Below, piece after piece: positions 44,591 to 51,980 of a stretch of 64,000 nt of DNA; within the stretch, counting starts at the first letter, position 1; every line of letters begins with the position of its first letter. Location: the NCBI RefSeq assembly GCF_002159185.1, contig NZ_NFHD01000011.1, forward strand, positions 42,610 through 106,609, given 5' to 3'. The notes under the pieces were generated by a model. The model had not been told where the DNA came from, did no database searches, and saw only the letters and a list, made by a program, of their open reading frames with translations. Position numbers and translations under genes: made by a program. This DNA comes from Gemmiger sp. An87 (GTDB lineage: Bacteria; Bacillota; Clostridia; Oscillospirales; Ruminococcaceae).

Positions 44591-44803
44591 TCATTCCGTT
44601 TCGACCTCTGGTTCTTCCATAGCTAGCCAGTCCTCAAACGACTTTCTTGAAATGCGGATCGCATAACCGATGCGAATTGTTTTGAACTCTCCAGAGTTCA
44701 CCAAGCGGTATGCGGTGGATTTTGCAATACCAAGAATTGCGGCAATATCATCCACGGTATAGGTTCTGTTGCTCGGCAGCTTCTTTTCCTGCGATGTACT
44801 CAT
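44591..44803 (-). CDS. xis: Excisionase-like HTH protein near right att site
   Basis: A 70-residue protein, the same family as the genes at 11480 and 15865: RTYTVDDIAAILGIAKSTAYRLV, then RISRKSFEDWL. ATG 44803 has GGGAGGC 7 bp upstream; an earlier ATG at 44818 sits on the ribosome site. It lies 240 bp from the tRNA-Arg half at 45044. No integrase gene accompanies it, so it is either a spare for element B or a remnant. Confidence 0.85.
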   Translation of the reverse strand: MSTSQEKKLPSNRTYTVDDIAAILGIAKSTAYRLVNSGEFKTIRIGYAIRISRKSFEDWLAMEEPEVETE

Positions 44804-44888
44804 AATTTTGCCTCCCATTTTTCGTAGGCGTTTTGACTATGCCTATCTGATTTTCCTTGTGGCAAAGGGGCTTTCTGCCATCATCCGT

Positions 44889-45219
44889 GCTAAGAATTTG
44901 CTAATTTGACATTCTGAACAGGCCGTAACGAGGCGGCATTTTACGGATTTTTGTGCAGATTGACCAGTGACCACACAATGTCATAACGAATCAAAAATAA
45001 TGGGAAGTTATGATGGGTATATCGTACCAAAAGAAACGCCAAACTCCTAAGCCCGAGGCCCCCGGTTCAAGCCCGGGCGGGGACACCAAAATAAGCGCGG
45101 AAGATTGCAAAAATCTTCCGCGCTTTTGCTAATGAAAGTAAGGTCAAATTGATGGTCTGCTAAAAAAACAGGGCTTTCTGCTAATGAGAAAAACAAGCCG
45201 AAAAAGGCCTAGCTGCTAA
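44889..45219. other. Attachment site between elements B and C (tRNA-Arg 3' half plus arm sites)
   Basis: Bases 45044-45088 are a tRNA-Arg(CCU) 3' half: loop CTCCTAA, strand GCCCG, AGGCC, T arm CCCGG/CCGGG with TTCAAGC, acceptor CGGGGAC, A, CCA. The preceding bases cannot form the anticodon stem. A terminator (AGCGCGGAAGATT/AATCTTCCGCGCT, 45094-45124) follows, as after a real tRNA gene. Left arm motifs GCTAA and TTGCTAATT lie at 44889-44906; right arm motifs TTGCTAA, CTGCTAA, CTGCTAA and CTGCTAA at 45126, 45157, 45178 and 45213. Left-pair spacing and 31/21-bp right spacing copy the 14227 site. Confidence 0.85.
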
Positions 45220-45517
45220 AAAGGTCGTATGGTTCCCTTAGAACCGGTGAATCTGGGTGGGAATTCATGATGAATTTGCGTTTACGACCATGTAAATCTG
45301 GTATGCTGGAAGAGGGGCTTGAGGGATGGATTTCTAAATGCATTAGCGGCCCGGACAGAGAAATTTTGGATTTCTAAAAACAAGCGCCGGGATTAGAAAG
45401 AAGGCCATACCCAAAAGCAGGTAAACCACAGGTCTACTGAACTAAACTGGTGGTCGCTTGAGTAAATCGTGGAGAAAGTGATATGATGCAGACATCAAAA
45501 GGAGGAGCCTGAAGCAA
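45220..45517. other. Gene-free interval at the left end of element C
   Basis: No frame or strong hairpin. A GGAGGAGCC ribosome site for the XRE gene is at its right end. Confidence 0.45.
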
Positions 45518-45925
45518 ATGGAAAAGAAAACGCTTGGCATGATGATTGCATCATTGAGAAAAGAAAATGGAATGACTCAGCTTGAACTGGCTGAAAAAAT
45601 GGGGGTAACGGATAAGGCCGTATCCAAATGGGAAAGAGATTTATCTTGTCCGGATGTAAATACAATCCCAAAGCTTGCAGAGTGTTTTGACATAAGCGTA
45701 GATGAACTGATGCAGGTCAAAGCGGATTCACAGAAAGCAGATAAGAAAAATATCATGCCGATGGTCCATTTGATTATGAAGGCAGTCGCTCTGGCAATGG
45801 GTGTTGGAGTGGCTGTGCTGTCCGTGTTAAATGAATTGGACGCAACTTCGGGAATGGGGATGCTCGGAATCGGATTGGCTTGTCTCGCTGTTTCTTCCCT
45901 TTCCCAGAAAAGTGGAGAGCAATAA
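45518..45925 (+). CDS. XRE regulator with C-terminal membrane segments
   Basis: A 135-residue protein: XRE HTH (GMTQLELAEKMGVTDKAVSKWERD, residues about 18-41; LAECFDISVDELM), then two hydrophobic segments (IMKAVALAMGVGVAVLSVLN and GMLGIGLACLAVSSL). Such membrane-tethered XRE proteins may sense envelope or metabolic stress. AGGAGG precedes the ATG. The target is unknown. Confidence 0.85.
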   Translation: MEKKTLGMMIASLRKENGMTQLELAEKMGVTDKAVSKWERDLSCPDVNTIPKLAECFDISVDELMQVKADSQKADKKNIMPMVHLIMKAVALAMGVGVAVLSVLNELDATSGMGMLGIGLACLAVSSLSQKSGEQ

Positions 45926-45971
45926 TTACGGCTTCAAGTGCCCGTGAAAACGAAATATCGATATCTTACAT

Positions 45972-46010
45972 AGCCCTGTGGTGAATGACCCTCACCACAG
46001 GGCTTTTGTC
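45972..46010 (+). terminator. Terminator after the XRE gene
   Basis: AGCCCTGTGGTGA and TCACCACAGGGCT pair exactly over 13 bp around a 7-base loop, followed by TTTTG. Confidence 0.9.
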
Positions 46011-46057
46011 GTTTTCGGACGATGCCGGAAACGGATCAAACCAAGGAGGATATCGAA

Positions 46058-46360
46058 ATGAGCAAAAAAGCAAAGCGCAAAATCATTCTGATTGATGGAA
46101 TCCGGTACTATGCAGACAAGCCCGATACCTGTCGCAAATGCTTCTTCTGGAAAAACCGCAAGGTCGGCTGCATCCTCGGCAAGCAGAATTGCTACTATCT
46201 GGCCGAAGCTGTGATGACCGCGCAGGAAAAGAAGTGCGAAGGCTGCTGCTATGCAAAAGGGCAGCCCTGTGTCAGTGCCGTCTGCTATCAGGAGTTGGAC
46301 GTTTGGCTGCGGGCCACCAGAGTCAACCGGGCACAGAGAGAAGGTGCGGTAAATGGGTAA
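46058..46360 (+). CDS. Cys-rich element protein, likely zinc-binding
   Basis: A 100-residue basic protein with about nine Cys in CRKCFFWKNRKVGC, NCYY, CEGCCYAKGQPCVSAVC. The spacing suits zinc ribbons. ATG 46058 has AAGGAGGA upstream. It leads the Rep-ParAB operon of element C and overlaps the next Cys-rich gene. The function is unknown. Confidence 0.65.
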   Translation: MSKKAKRKIILIDGIRYYADKPDTCRKCFFWKNRKVGCILGKQNCYYLAEAVMTAQEKKCEGCCYAKGQPCVSAVCYQELDVWLRATRVNRAQREGAVNG

Positions 46361-46565
46361 GCGGGAAGAACTGCTGCGCAGATATGAGAAGCTGTCCAGA
46401 GCTGCGATGCAGGATAAGCCCGAAAGCAGGCCCGGCAGCTGCAAGCGGTGCGTGTACTATCGTCCGGATTTCAAGTATCGCCGGTGCCAGTTTTCCAGAT
46501 GTCCGTATGGCAAGCAAGCGGACGTGTTCCGCAAGAAGCCCCTGAAGCGGGATAAATTCTCCTGA
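46353..46565 (+). CDS. Second small Cys-rich element protein
   Basis: A 70-residue basic protein with SCKRCVYYRPDFKYRRCQFSRCPYGK, a four-Cys cluster. It overlaps the previous gene by 8 bp and precedes the Rep gene, so the three are probably co-transcribed. It may be a DNA- or RNA-binding accessory to replication. Confidence 0.65.
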   Translation: MGKREELLRRYEKLSRAAMQDKPESRPGSCKRCVYYRPDFKYRRCQFSRCPYGKQADVFRKKPLKRDKFS

Positions 46566-46584
46566 AAGCAGGTGGTGACAATGC

Positions 46585-47478
46585 GTGTTTGATTATTTTT
46601 ATGGGATTCAGTCAGAACAGTTTGCCTTCTACCGAATCCCGAAGGTTCTTTTTACGGATGACCGGTTCCGCGTGCTCTCAGCAGAGGCGAAAACTCTGTA
46701 CGGGATTTTGCTGGATCGCGTCACTCTCTCTGCGAAGAACGGCTGGATCGATCAGCAGGGCCGTGTGTATATCATCTACACGATTGAAGAAATTATGGCT
46801 GACATGAACTGCGGGAACAAAAAGGCGATCCAACTGCTGTCTGATCTGGAGGAAAAGGTTGGCCTGATTGAACGCAAGCGTCAAGGGCTCGGAAAGCCAA
46901 ACCTGATTTATGTGAAAAACTTCATATCGGTGGAAAGCCACGGGGAAGGACATTTCCAGAACTGTCAAAAGTACACTTCCGGAAATGCCGAAAGCACATC
47001 TCCGAAAATGGCAGAAGCACACGGAAGAAATACTGATACAAGCAATACGGAGGATAGCGATACCGATTCTTTCTCTTCCGACAGAACTGTCGGGGAAAGA
47101 AACGAAGCGATGCGGATGTTCGCCCAGTATCAGGATTATTTCAGCGAATCCCTTGAGATGGACACGCTCGCTCAGGATTCATCTCTGGATCAGGAGGCGC
47201 TTTCCGCAATGGTGGATCTCATGGTTGAGGTCTGCTGTTCTACCAAAAAGACCATTCGTATCAATCGAGAGGATATGCCCACAGAGGTTGTGAAAAGCCG
47301 ATTCATGAAGCTGAATTCAGAGCACATCAGATATGCCCTGCTGACCCTGGCAAACAACACGACCCGCGTGAGAGACATGAAGCAGTACATGTTGGCAGTT
47401 CTCTATAACGCGCCGATCACCATGAATGCTTACTACCAGAACTGGGTACAGCATGATATGGCCAAGGGCTTGGCCTAG
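46585..47478 (+). CDS. RepA_N-type initiator with DUF6017 C-terminus
   Basis: A 297-residue protein. The N-terminus matches RepA_N (YRIPKVLFTDDRFRVLSAEAKTLYGILLDR, then YIIYTIEEIMADMNCGNKKAIQLL). After a linker the DUF6017 domain follows (ALSAMVDLMVEVCC, MPTEVVKSRFMKLNSEHIRYALL). The C-terminal domain is shared with the element B gene at 41364. The start is GTG 46585 with GGTGG about 10 bp upstream. ParA and ParB follow, as on Clostridia plasmids and plasmid-like ICEs. Confidence 0.88.
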   Translation: MFDYFYGIQSEQFAFYRIPKVLFTDDRFRVLSAEAKTLYGILLDRVTLSAKNGWIDQQGRVYIIYTIEEIMADMNCGNKKAIQLLSDLEEKVGLIERKRQGLGKPNLIYVKNFISVESHGEGHFQNCQKYTSGNAESTSPKMAEAHGRNTDTSNTEDSDTDSFSSDRTVGERNEAMRMFAQYQDYFSESLEMDTLAQDSSLDQEALSAMVDLMVEVCCSTKKTIRINREDMPTEVVKSRFMKLNSEHIRYALLTLANNTTRVRDMKQYMLAVLYNAPITMNAYYQNWVQHDMAKGLA

Positions 47479-47504
47479 TTTGAGATGGAAGGGGTGATGT
47501 TTTT

Positions 47505-48329
47505 ATGTCGAAAGCCACGATTATGGCTGTTGTAAATCAGAAAGGCGGAACCGGGAAAACGACCACCTGCGAAAATCTGGGAATTGGCCTTGCCAATGAA
47601 GAAAAACGGGTATTGCTTGTGGATACGGACCCGCAGGCATCCCTGACCATTGCTCTCGGACATCCCCGGCCGGATGAGCTCCCAGTTACGCTGACTGATC
47701 GGATGGTAAAGGTCATACAGGACCAGCCCGTCGAACCAAAAGAAGGGATTCTGTCCCACGAAGAAGGCGTAGACCTGATTCCGGCCAACATCACGTTATC
47801 CGGCATGGAGGTGGCCCTGGTCAATGCCATGAGCCGGGAAACGATTCTGCGGCAGGTTCTGGAGCCGCTCAAAAGCCAGTATGACTTCATTTTGCTGGAT
47901 TGCATGCCGTCGCTTGGCATGCTTACGGTGAATGCCCTGGCTGCCTCTGACCAGGTGCTCATTCCCGTTCAGGCAAACTATTTGTCTGCAAAAGGTCTGG
48001 AGCAGCTGCTGCAGACCGTCAACAAGGTGAAGCGGCAGATCAATCCGAAGCTGAAGGTGGAAGGAATCCTGCTGACTATGGTGGATTTCCGCACCAATTT
48101 TGCGAAGGAGATCAGCACTCTGATTCGCGATACCTACGGCAGTAAGCTGAAGGTGTTTGAAGCGGATATTCCGCGCTCCGTCCGTGCTGCTGAAATCAGT
48201 GCGGAAGGCGTGAGCATTTTCAAGCATGACCCCGGCGGGAAGGTCGCTGATGCCTACCGGAGTCTGACAAAGGAGGTGTTGACCAATGCCGAAAAGAAGC
48301 GGAAGCATCAGCTTGACCAGCTACGATGA
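47505..48329 (+). CDS. parA: ParA family partition ATPase
   Basis: A 274-residue deviant-Walker ATPase: NQKGGTGKTTTCENLG near residue 12, LLVDTDPQASLTIALG near 38 and FILLDCMPSLGMLTVNAL near 126. It partitions the element with ParB. Its end overlaps parB by 44 bp. Confidence 0.95.
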   Translation: MSKATIMAVVNQKGGTGKTTTCENLGIGLANEEKRVLLVDTDPQASLTIALGHPRPDELPVTLTDRMVKVIQDQPVEPKEGILSHEEGVDLIPANITLSGMEVALVNAMSRETILRQVLEPLKSQYDFILLDCMPSLGMLTVNALAASDQVLIPVQANYLSAKGLEQLLQTVNKVKRQINPKLKVEGILLTMVDFRTNFAKEISTLIRDTYGSKLKVFEADIPRSVRAAEISAEGVSIFKHDPGGKVADAYRSLTKEVLTNAEKKRKHQLDQLR

Positions 48330-49215
48330 TATCTTTGAAACGGATGAAAGCCGTGCCGAGAAGCAGCTGGAGCGTGTGCAGAATATCAGCATCAGCGAGC
48401 TGTTTCCCTTTAAGAATCATCCCTTCAAGGTGGTCGATGATGAGGCCATGCTGCGAACAACGGAAAGCATTGCACAGTACGGTGTGTTGACACCGCTGAT
48501 TGCAAGGCCCTTGGAGGATGGCGGCTATGAGATCATCTCCGGGCATCGCCGGGCACATGCCGCCGAGCTGGCAGGTCTCACAGAGGTTCCGGTGCTGGTA
48601 AGGCAGATGGACGATGACGCGGCCACGGTGCTCATGGTCGATTCCAATCTTCAGCGAGAAAACATTCTGCCCAGCGAGCGGGCCTTTGCGTATAAGATGA
48701 AGCTGGAGGCGATGAAGCATCAGGGGGAGCGATCTGATTTAACTTCTCGCCAAGTTGGCGAGAAGTTGCAAACATCGGTAGGAACAATGTCTGCGGAGAT
48801 AGGTGAGAGCGAACGACAAATTCAGCGCTACATCCGCCTTACCAACCTTGTCCCCGAGCTGCTTGAAATGGTGGATCAGAAGCAAATCTCCTTCAACCCG
48901 GCGGTGGAGCTGTCCTATCTTGCGCCGGAGGAACAGGAGACTTTCCTGGCGGCTATGGATGAGGTGCAGGCTGCCCCCTCACTCTCTCAGGCCCAGCGTC
49001 TGAAAAAGCTGGCGCAGGAAGGTGATTTCACCTTGGATTCTGCCCGGGAGATCATGAACGAAGTGAAGAAAGGCGATCTGGAGCGCGTGACCTTCCGGAA
49101 TGAGCAGCTGAGAAAATATTTTCCCAAGTCCTATACAACGCAGCAGATGCAGGACACCATTCTCAAGCTTCTGGATCAATGGCAGAAAAAGAAGGTCCGG
49201 GACCAGGAGCGATGA
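48286..49215 (+). CDS. parB: ParB family partition protein
   Basis: A 309-residue protein with a CTPase/nuclease-fold N-terminus (ISISELFPFKNHPFKVVDDEAM, GYEIISGHRRAHAAELAG, LMVDSNLQREN). A HTH follows (TSRQVGEKLQ ... IQRYIRLTNLVPELLEMVDQKQI), with a C-terminal dimerisation tail. GGAGGTG precedes ATG 48286 inside parA. A 27-bp perfect palindrome lies within the gene at 48741-48767. Confidence 0.95.
   Translation: MPKRSGSISLTSYDDIFETDESRAEKQLERVQNISISELFPFKNHPFKVVDDEAMLRTTESIAQYGVLTPLIARPLEDGGYEIISGHRRAHAAELAGLTEVPVLVRQMDDDAATVLMVDSNLQRENILPSERAFAYKMKLEAMKHQGERSDLTSRQVGEKLQTSVGTMSAEIGESERQIQRYIRLTNLVPELLEMVDQKQISFNPAVELSYLAPEEQETFLAAMDEVQAAPSLSQAQRLKKLAQEGDFTLDSAREIMNEVKKGDLERVTFRNEQLRKYFPKSYTTQQMQDTILKLLDQWQKKKVRDQER
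48741..48767. repeat. Perfect palindrome inside parB, candidate parS-like site
   Basis: AACTTCTCGCCAA and TTGGCGAGAAGTT are exact 13-bp inverse copies around a single G. It encodes TSRQVGEK in ParB, so protein coding and a DNA-binding site could overlap. No other parS-like palindrome was seen in the operon. Confidence 0.6.
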
Positions 49216-49230
49216 ACCATCAATATTGTC

Positions 49231-49268
49231 AGCGTCTTTGAAGAAATTCAGAGGCGCTTATTTTTTGT
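49231..49268 (+). terminator. Terminator after parB
   Basis: AGCGTCTTTGAA and TTCAGAGGCGCT pair with a small mismatch around a short loop, followed by a T-rich run. Confidence 0.75.
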
Positions 49269-49288
49269 CATGAAAAGGAGGAGCACCT

Positions 49289-50722
49289 ATGGATTTCGAA
49301 ACGTTTATGAATGAGGCAATCAAAGAGATGCGCGACCGCTTCCCGGATTTTGATATCAGTAAGCAGGATGTATCCAAGCTGCAGGGAGAGTCCTACACCG
49401 GCATGGCCGTCCGCCCGGAAAACAGCGAGATCGGAGTAACCCTGAACCTGCAGGATTTTTATAAAGCGTTGGGCTTCGGGATGTTCCTTGAGGACGTGAT
49501 GGACAGCATCGAGCGCTCCGTTGTCTCGGCAGTCCGCCATATGCCGCACTATGATGCCCGTGTGCTGGAAGATTATGACCGGATGAAGGATGCCCTGACC
49601 GTTGACCTGGTCCCCGTTGCCGGAAATGAGCAAAAGCTGGCTCAGATTCCCCACAAAAATGTGGAGGACATGGCCCTTGTCTACCGCTTCGAGGAGGAAA
49701 GCAGCGTGTATGGCTCGGCCAGTATTCTGGTTACCAACGAAATGCTGGCCGTTTATGACATCACGGCAGACCAGCTCCACGAGGATGCCATGAAAGCTGC
49801 CGTGCAGAATCGCCCGGCAAAGCTTCATAACATGAACGATGTTATGCGTGACATGATGGGGGACATGAGCGGCCTTTTTCCCATGAATGAGCCTTCCCCC
49901 CTGTGGGTGGCCACCGTGGAGGGGGGACAGAATGGTGCCGGTGTGATTCAATATCCGGGTTTTCTGGATCAGGCGGCAGAAGCACTGGGCGGTGACTTCT
50001 ATGTCCTGCCTTCCTCGGTTCATGAGGTCCTGCTCGTAGCCGACGACGGCAGCATGGAGCTCAGCTATCTGGAGGAAATGGTGCGGAGTGTCAACGAAAC
50101 GGAAGTTTCCCCGGCGGAGCGCCTTTCCGACAATGTGTACCACTACGACAGCAAGGCGCACATCTTTGAAAATGCCCGGACCTTTGAGGCACGCGTGGCG
50201 GCGAAGGAAGAGATTCTCACAGATGAGCCCTTTGATAAAGTGGTTGAGGAAACGCTCGCCAGGGAGACCATCAAGGTTCTTCTGGTGGAGCCGGAGGAAC
50301 GGCCGAGGGTGGTGGAAATCGGTACCGGACTGGAGGATCTGCAGCATGCGGTTGGCGGCGACATTGAGGTGGTTTATCCCTTTGAGGATCGTGTGGGCCT
50401 GATTGTTAATGAAGAAGGTAAGCTCATTGGCCTTCCCCTGAACCGGGCTCTTCGGGATGAAAACAATGAAGTGTATGACATCATTGCCGGGTCCTTCCTG
50501 GTTGCCGGACTCACCGAGGATAACTTCGGTTCCCTGACTGAGGAGCAGATCAGTAAGTTCGAGGGTCTGTTCCATCAGCCGGAGACCTTTGTGAAGATGG
50601 GGCGCAGCATCATGGCAATCCCTGTCCCGGAAGAGGTGCTTCAGATGCGCGATGCAGTCAGAGCAAAGGAAGAAATAGGAGAGAAACCCAGGCACAAAAT
50701 GCCGGAAAGGGACAGCCACTGA
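49289..50722 (+). CDS. DUF5688 protein with C-terminal DUF3846
   Basis: A 477-residue acidic protein. Residues 1-310 match DUF5688 (MDFETFMNEAIKEMRDRFP; AGNEQKLAQIPHKNVEDMALVYRF; FYVLPSSVHEVLLVADDG). Residues about 325-450 are a DUF3846 domain (AVGGDIEVVYPFEDRVGLIVNEEGKLIGL), closely like that in the element B ArdA fusion. AAAAGGAGG precedes the ATG. Neither domain has a known activity; association with conjugation modules suggests antirestriction or entry functions. Confidence 0.8.
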   Translation: MDFETFMNEAIKEMRDRFPDFDISKQDVSKLQGESYTGMAVRPENSEIGVTLNLQDFYKALGFGMFLEDVMDSIERSVVSAVRHMPHYDARVLEDYDRMKDALTVDLVPVAGNEQKLAQIPHKNVEDMALVYRFEEESSVYGSASILVTNEMLAVYDITADQLHEDAMKAAVQNRPAKLHNMNDVMRDMMGDMSGLFPMNEPSPLWVATVEGGQNGAGVIQYPGFLDQAAEALGGDFYVLPSSVHEVLLVADDGSMELSYLEEMVRSVNETEVSPAERLSDNVYHYDSKAHIFENARTFEARVAAKEEILTDEPFDKVVEETLARETIKVLLVEPEERPRVVEIGTGLEDLQHAVGGDIEVVYPFEDRVGLIVNEEGKLIGLPLNRALRDENNEVYDIIAGSFLVAGLTEDNFGSLTEEQISKFEGLFHQPETFVKMGRSIMAIPVPEEVLQMRDAVRAKEEIGEKPRHKMPERDSH

Positions 50723-50765
50723 GAACGTGTCATGTCCCTGAAAGTGATAGAAGGAGGTGGCATCC

Positions 50766-51251
50766 ATGCAGGAGGAAGTGGAAAACAGAACGGTGAATTT
50801 GGCCATCAGCACGACCAAGCTTACAGCGCGCGGTATTCTTCGGCTTGCGTTGAAGGGACTCGCTTATATCCGGCGCAAGTCTCAGGAATCGGCAATGAAA
50901 AAGCCCGTCGGCAAGCAGACGATTCAGGAGCTCATCGGCCAGAATCAGGGGGTTACAAACATCGACATCGCCCAAACGGATCTGAAAGGTTTCGAGAAGT
51001 ATGCCCGAAAATACGGCGTCGATTATGCAATCACCAAGGATAAGTCTGTGTTGCCGCCCAAGTATCTGGTGTTCTTTAAAGCAAGGGATACGGATGCCAT
51101 GACGGCCGCATTCAATGCCTACTCTGCAGAGATTCTGACCCGGAACAAGCGCCCGAGTGTTCTCAAAACGCTGCACAAGCTGATGGATGCGGTGCGCGAT
51201 ATTCCGGCCAAGGTTGCGACCAAAGAGAAGCAGAGGGAGCAGTCACGATGA
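50766..51251 (+). CDS. PcfB family protein (DUF3801)
   Basis: A 161-residue protein homologous to the element B gene at 40869: QEEVENRTVNLAISTTKLTARGI, KQTIQELIGQNQGVTNIDI, PPKYLVFFKARDTDAMTAAF. ATG 50766 follows AAGGAGG by 8 bp. Its stop overlaps the virD4 start. It helps couple relaxosome and coupling protein. Confidence 0.88.
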   Translation: MQEEVENRTVNLAISTTKLTARGILRLALKGLAYIRRKSQESAMKKPVGKQTIQELIGQNQGVTNIDIAQTDLKGFEKYARKYGVDYAITKDKSVLPPKYLVFFKARDTDAMTAAFNAYSAEILTRNKRPSVLKTLHKLMDAVRDIPAKVATKEKQREQSR

Positions 51252-51980
51252 AGCTGGACACTGTTAAGCTGAAAAAGCTCCTGATTCTTGCTCTCCCGTA
51301 TATCGTGGTCGGTTTGCTCTGCACCAACCTGGGAGAAGCCTGGCGGATGGCAGAGGGCGCAGATGCGTCCGAGAAGCTGCTGTCCTTCTTTGAGGAGATA
51401 GGCATTGCTTTTGGCAATCCGTTTCCCAGCTTTCATCCCGTTGACCTGATGGTGGGCCTGATCTGCGGTGCAAGTTTTCGGGTGGCTGTCTATCTCCGAG
51501 GGAAGAACGCCAAAAACTACAAGCACAACCGTGAGTACGGCTCAGCCCGCTGGGGGACCGCAAAGGATATTGAGCCCTTTGTTGACCCGATCTTTGCGAA
51601 CAATGTGATCCTGACCCGAACAGAGCGACTGATGATGAGCAACCGCCCGAAGAATCCCGCCAATGCCAGGAACAAAAATGTTCTGATTGTCGGCGGTTCC
51701 GGTTCCGGCAAAACGCGCTTCTGGATCAAGCCCAACCTGCTCCAGCTGCACAGCTCGTATGTGCTGACCGATCCAAAGGGGACTACGCTTCTTGAAGTGG
51801 GCAATGCGTTTGTCCATGCGAACTATCGCATCAAGATATTCAATACCATCAATTTTCGCAAATCCATGCATTACAATCCCTTCGCTTATATTCACAGCGA
51901 AAAGGATATCCTGAAGCTGACCACCACACTGATGGCAAACACCAAAGGAGAAGGCAAAGGCGGCGACCCCTTCTGGGACA
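51248..51980 (+). CDS. VirD4/TcpA-like coupling protein, exon 1
   Basis: The first exon encodes two membrane helices (LLILALPYIVVGLLCTNLG; PVDLMVGLICGASFRVAVYL), EYGSARWGTAKDIEPF and Walker A GGSGSGKTRFWIKPN near residue 155. It continues to GGDPFWD and stops inside the codon at the intron border. Joining base 51980 to 54718 gives an exact reading frame of 527 codons including stop ([19 protein letters not shown]). VirD4-type ATPases link relaxosome to channel. Without splicing the protein ends after 265 codons. Confidence 0.9.

Noticed and set aside
49268..50818. 516-residue minus-strand frame opposite DUF5688
   Set aside because: The plus-strand gene has a ribosome site, domain matches and fits the operon direction.
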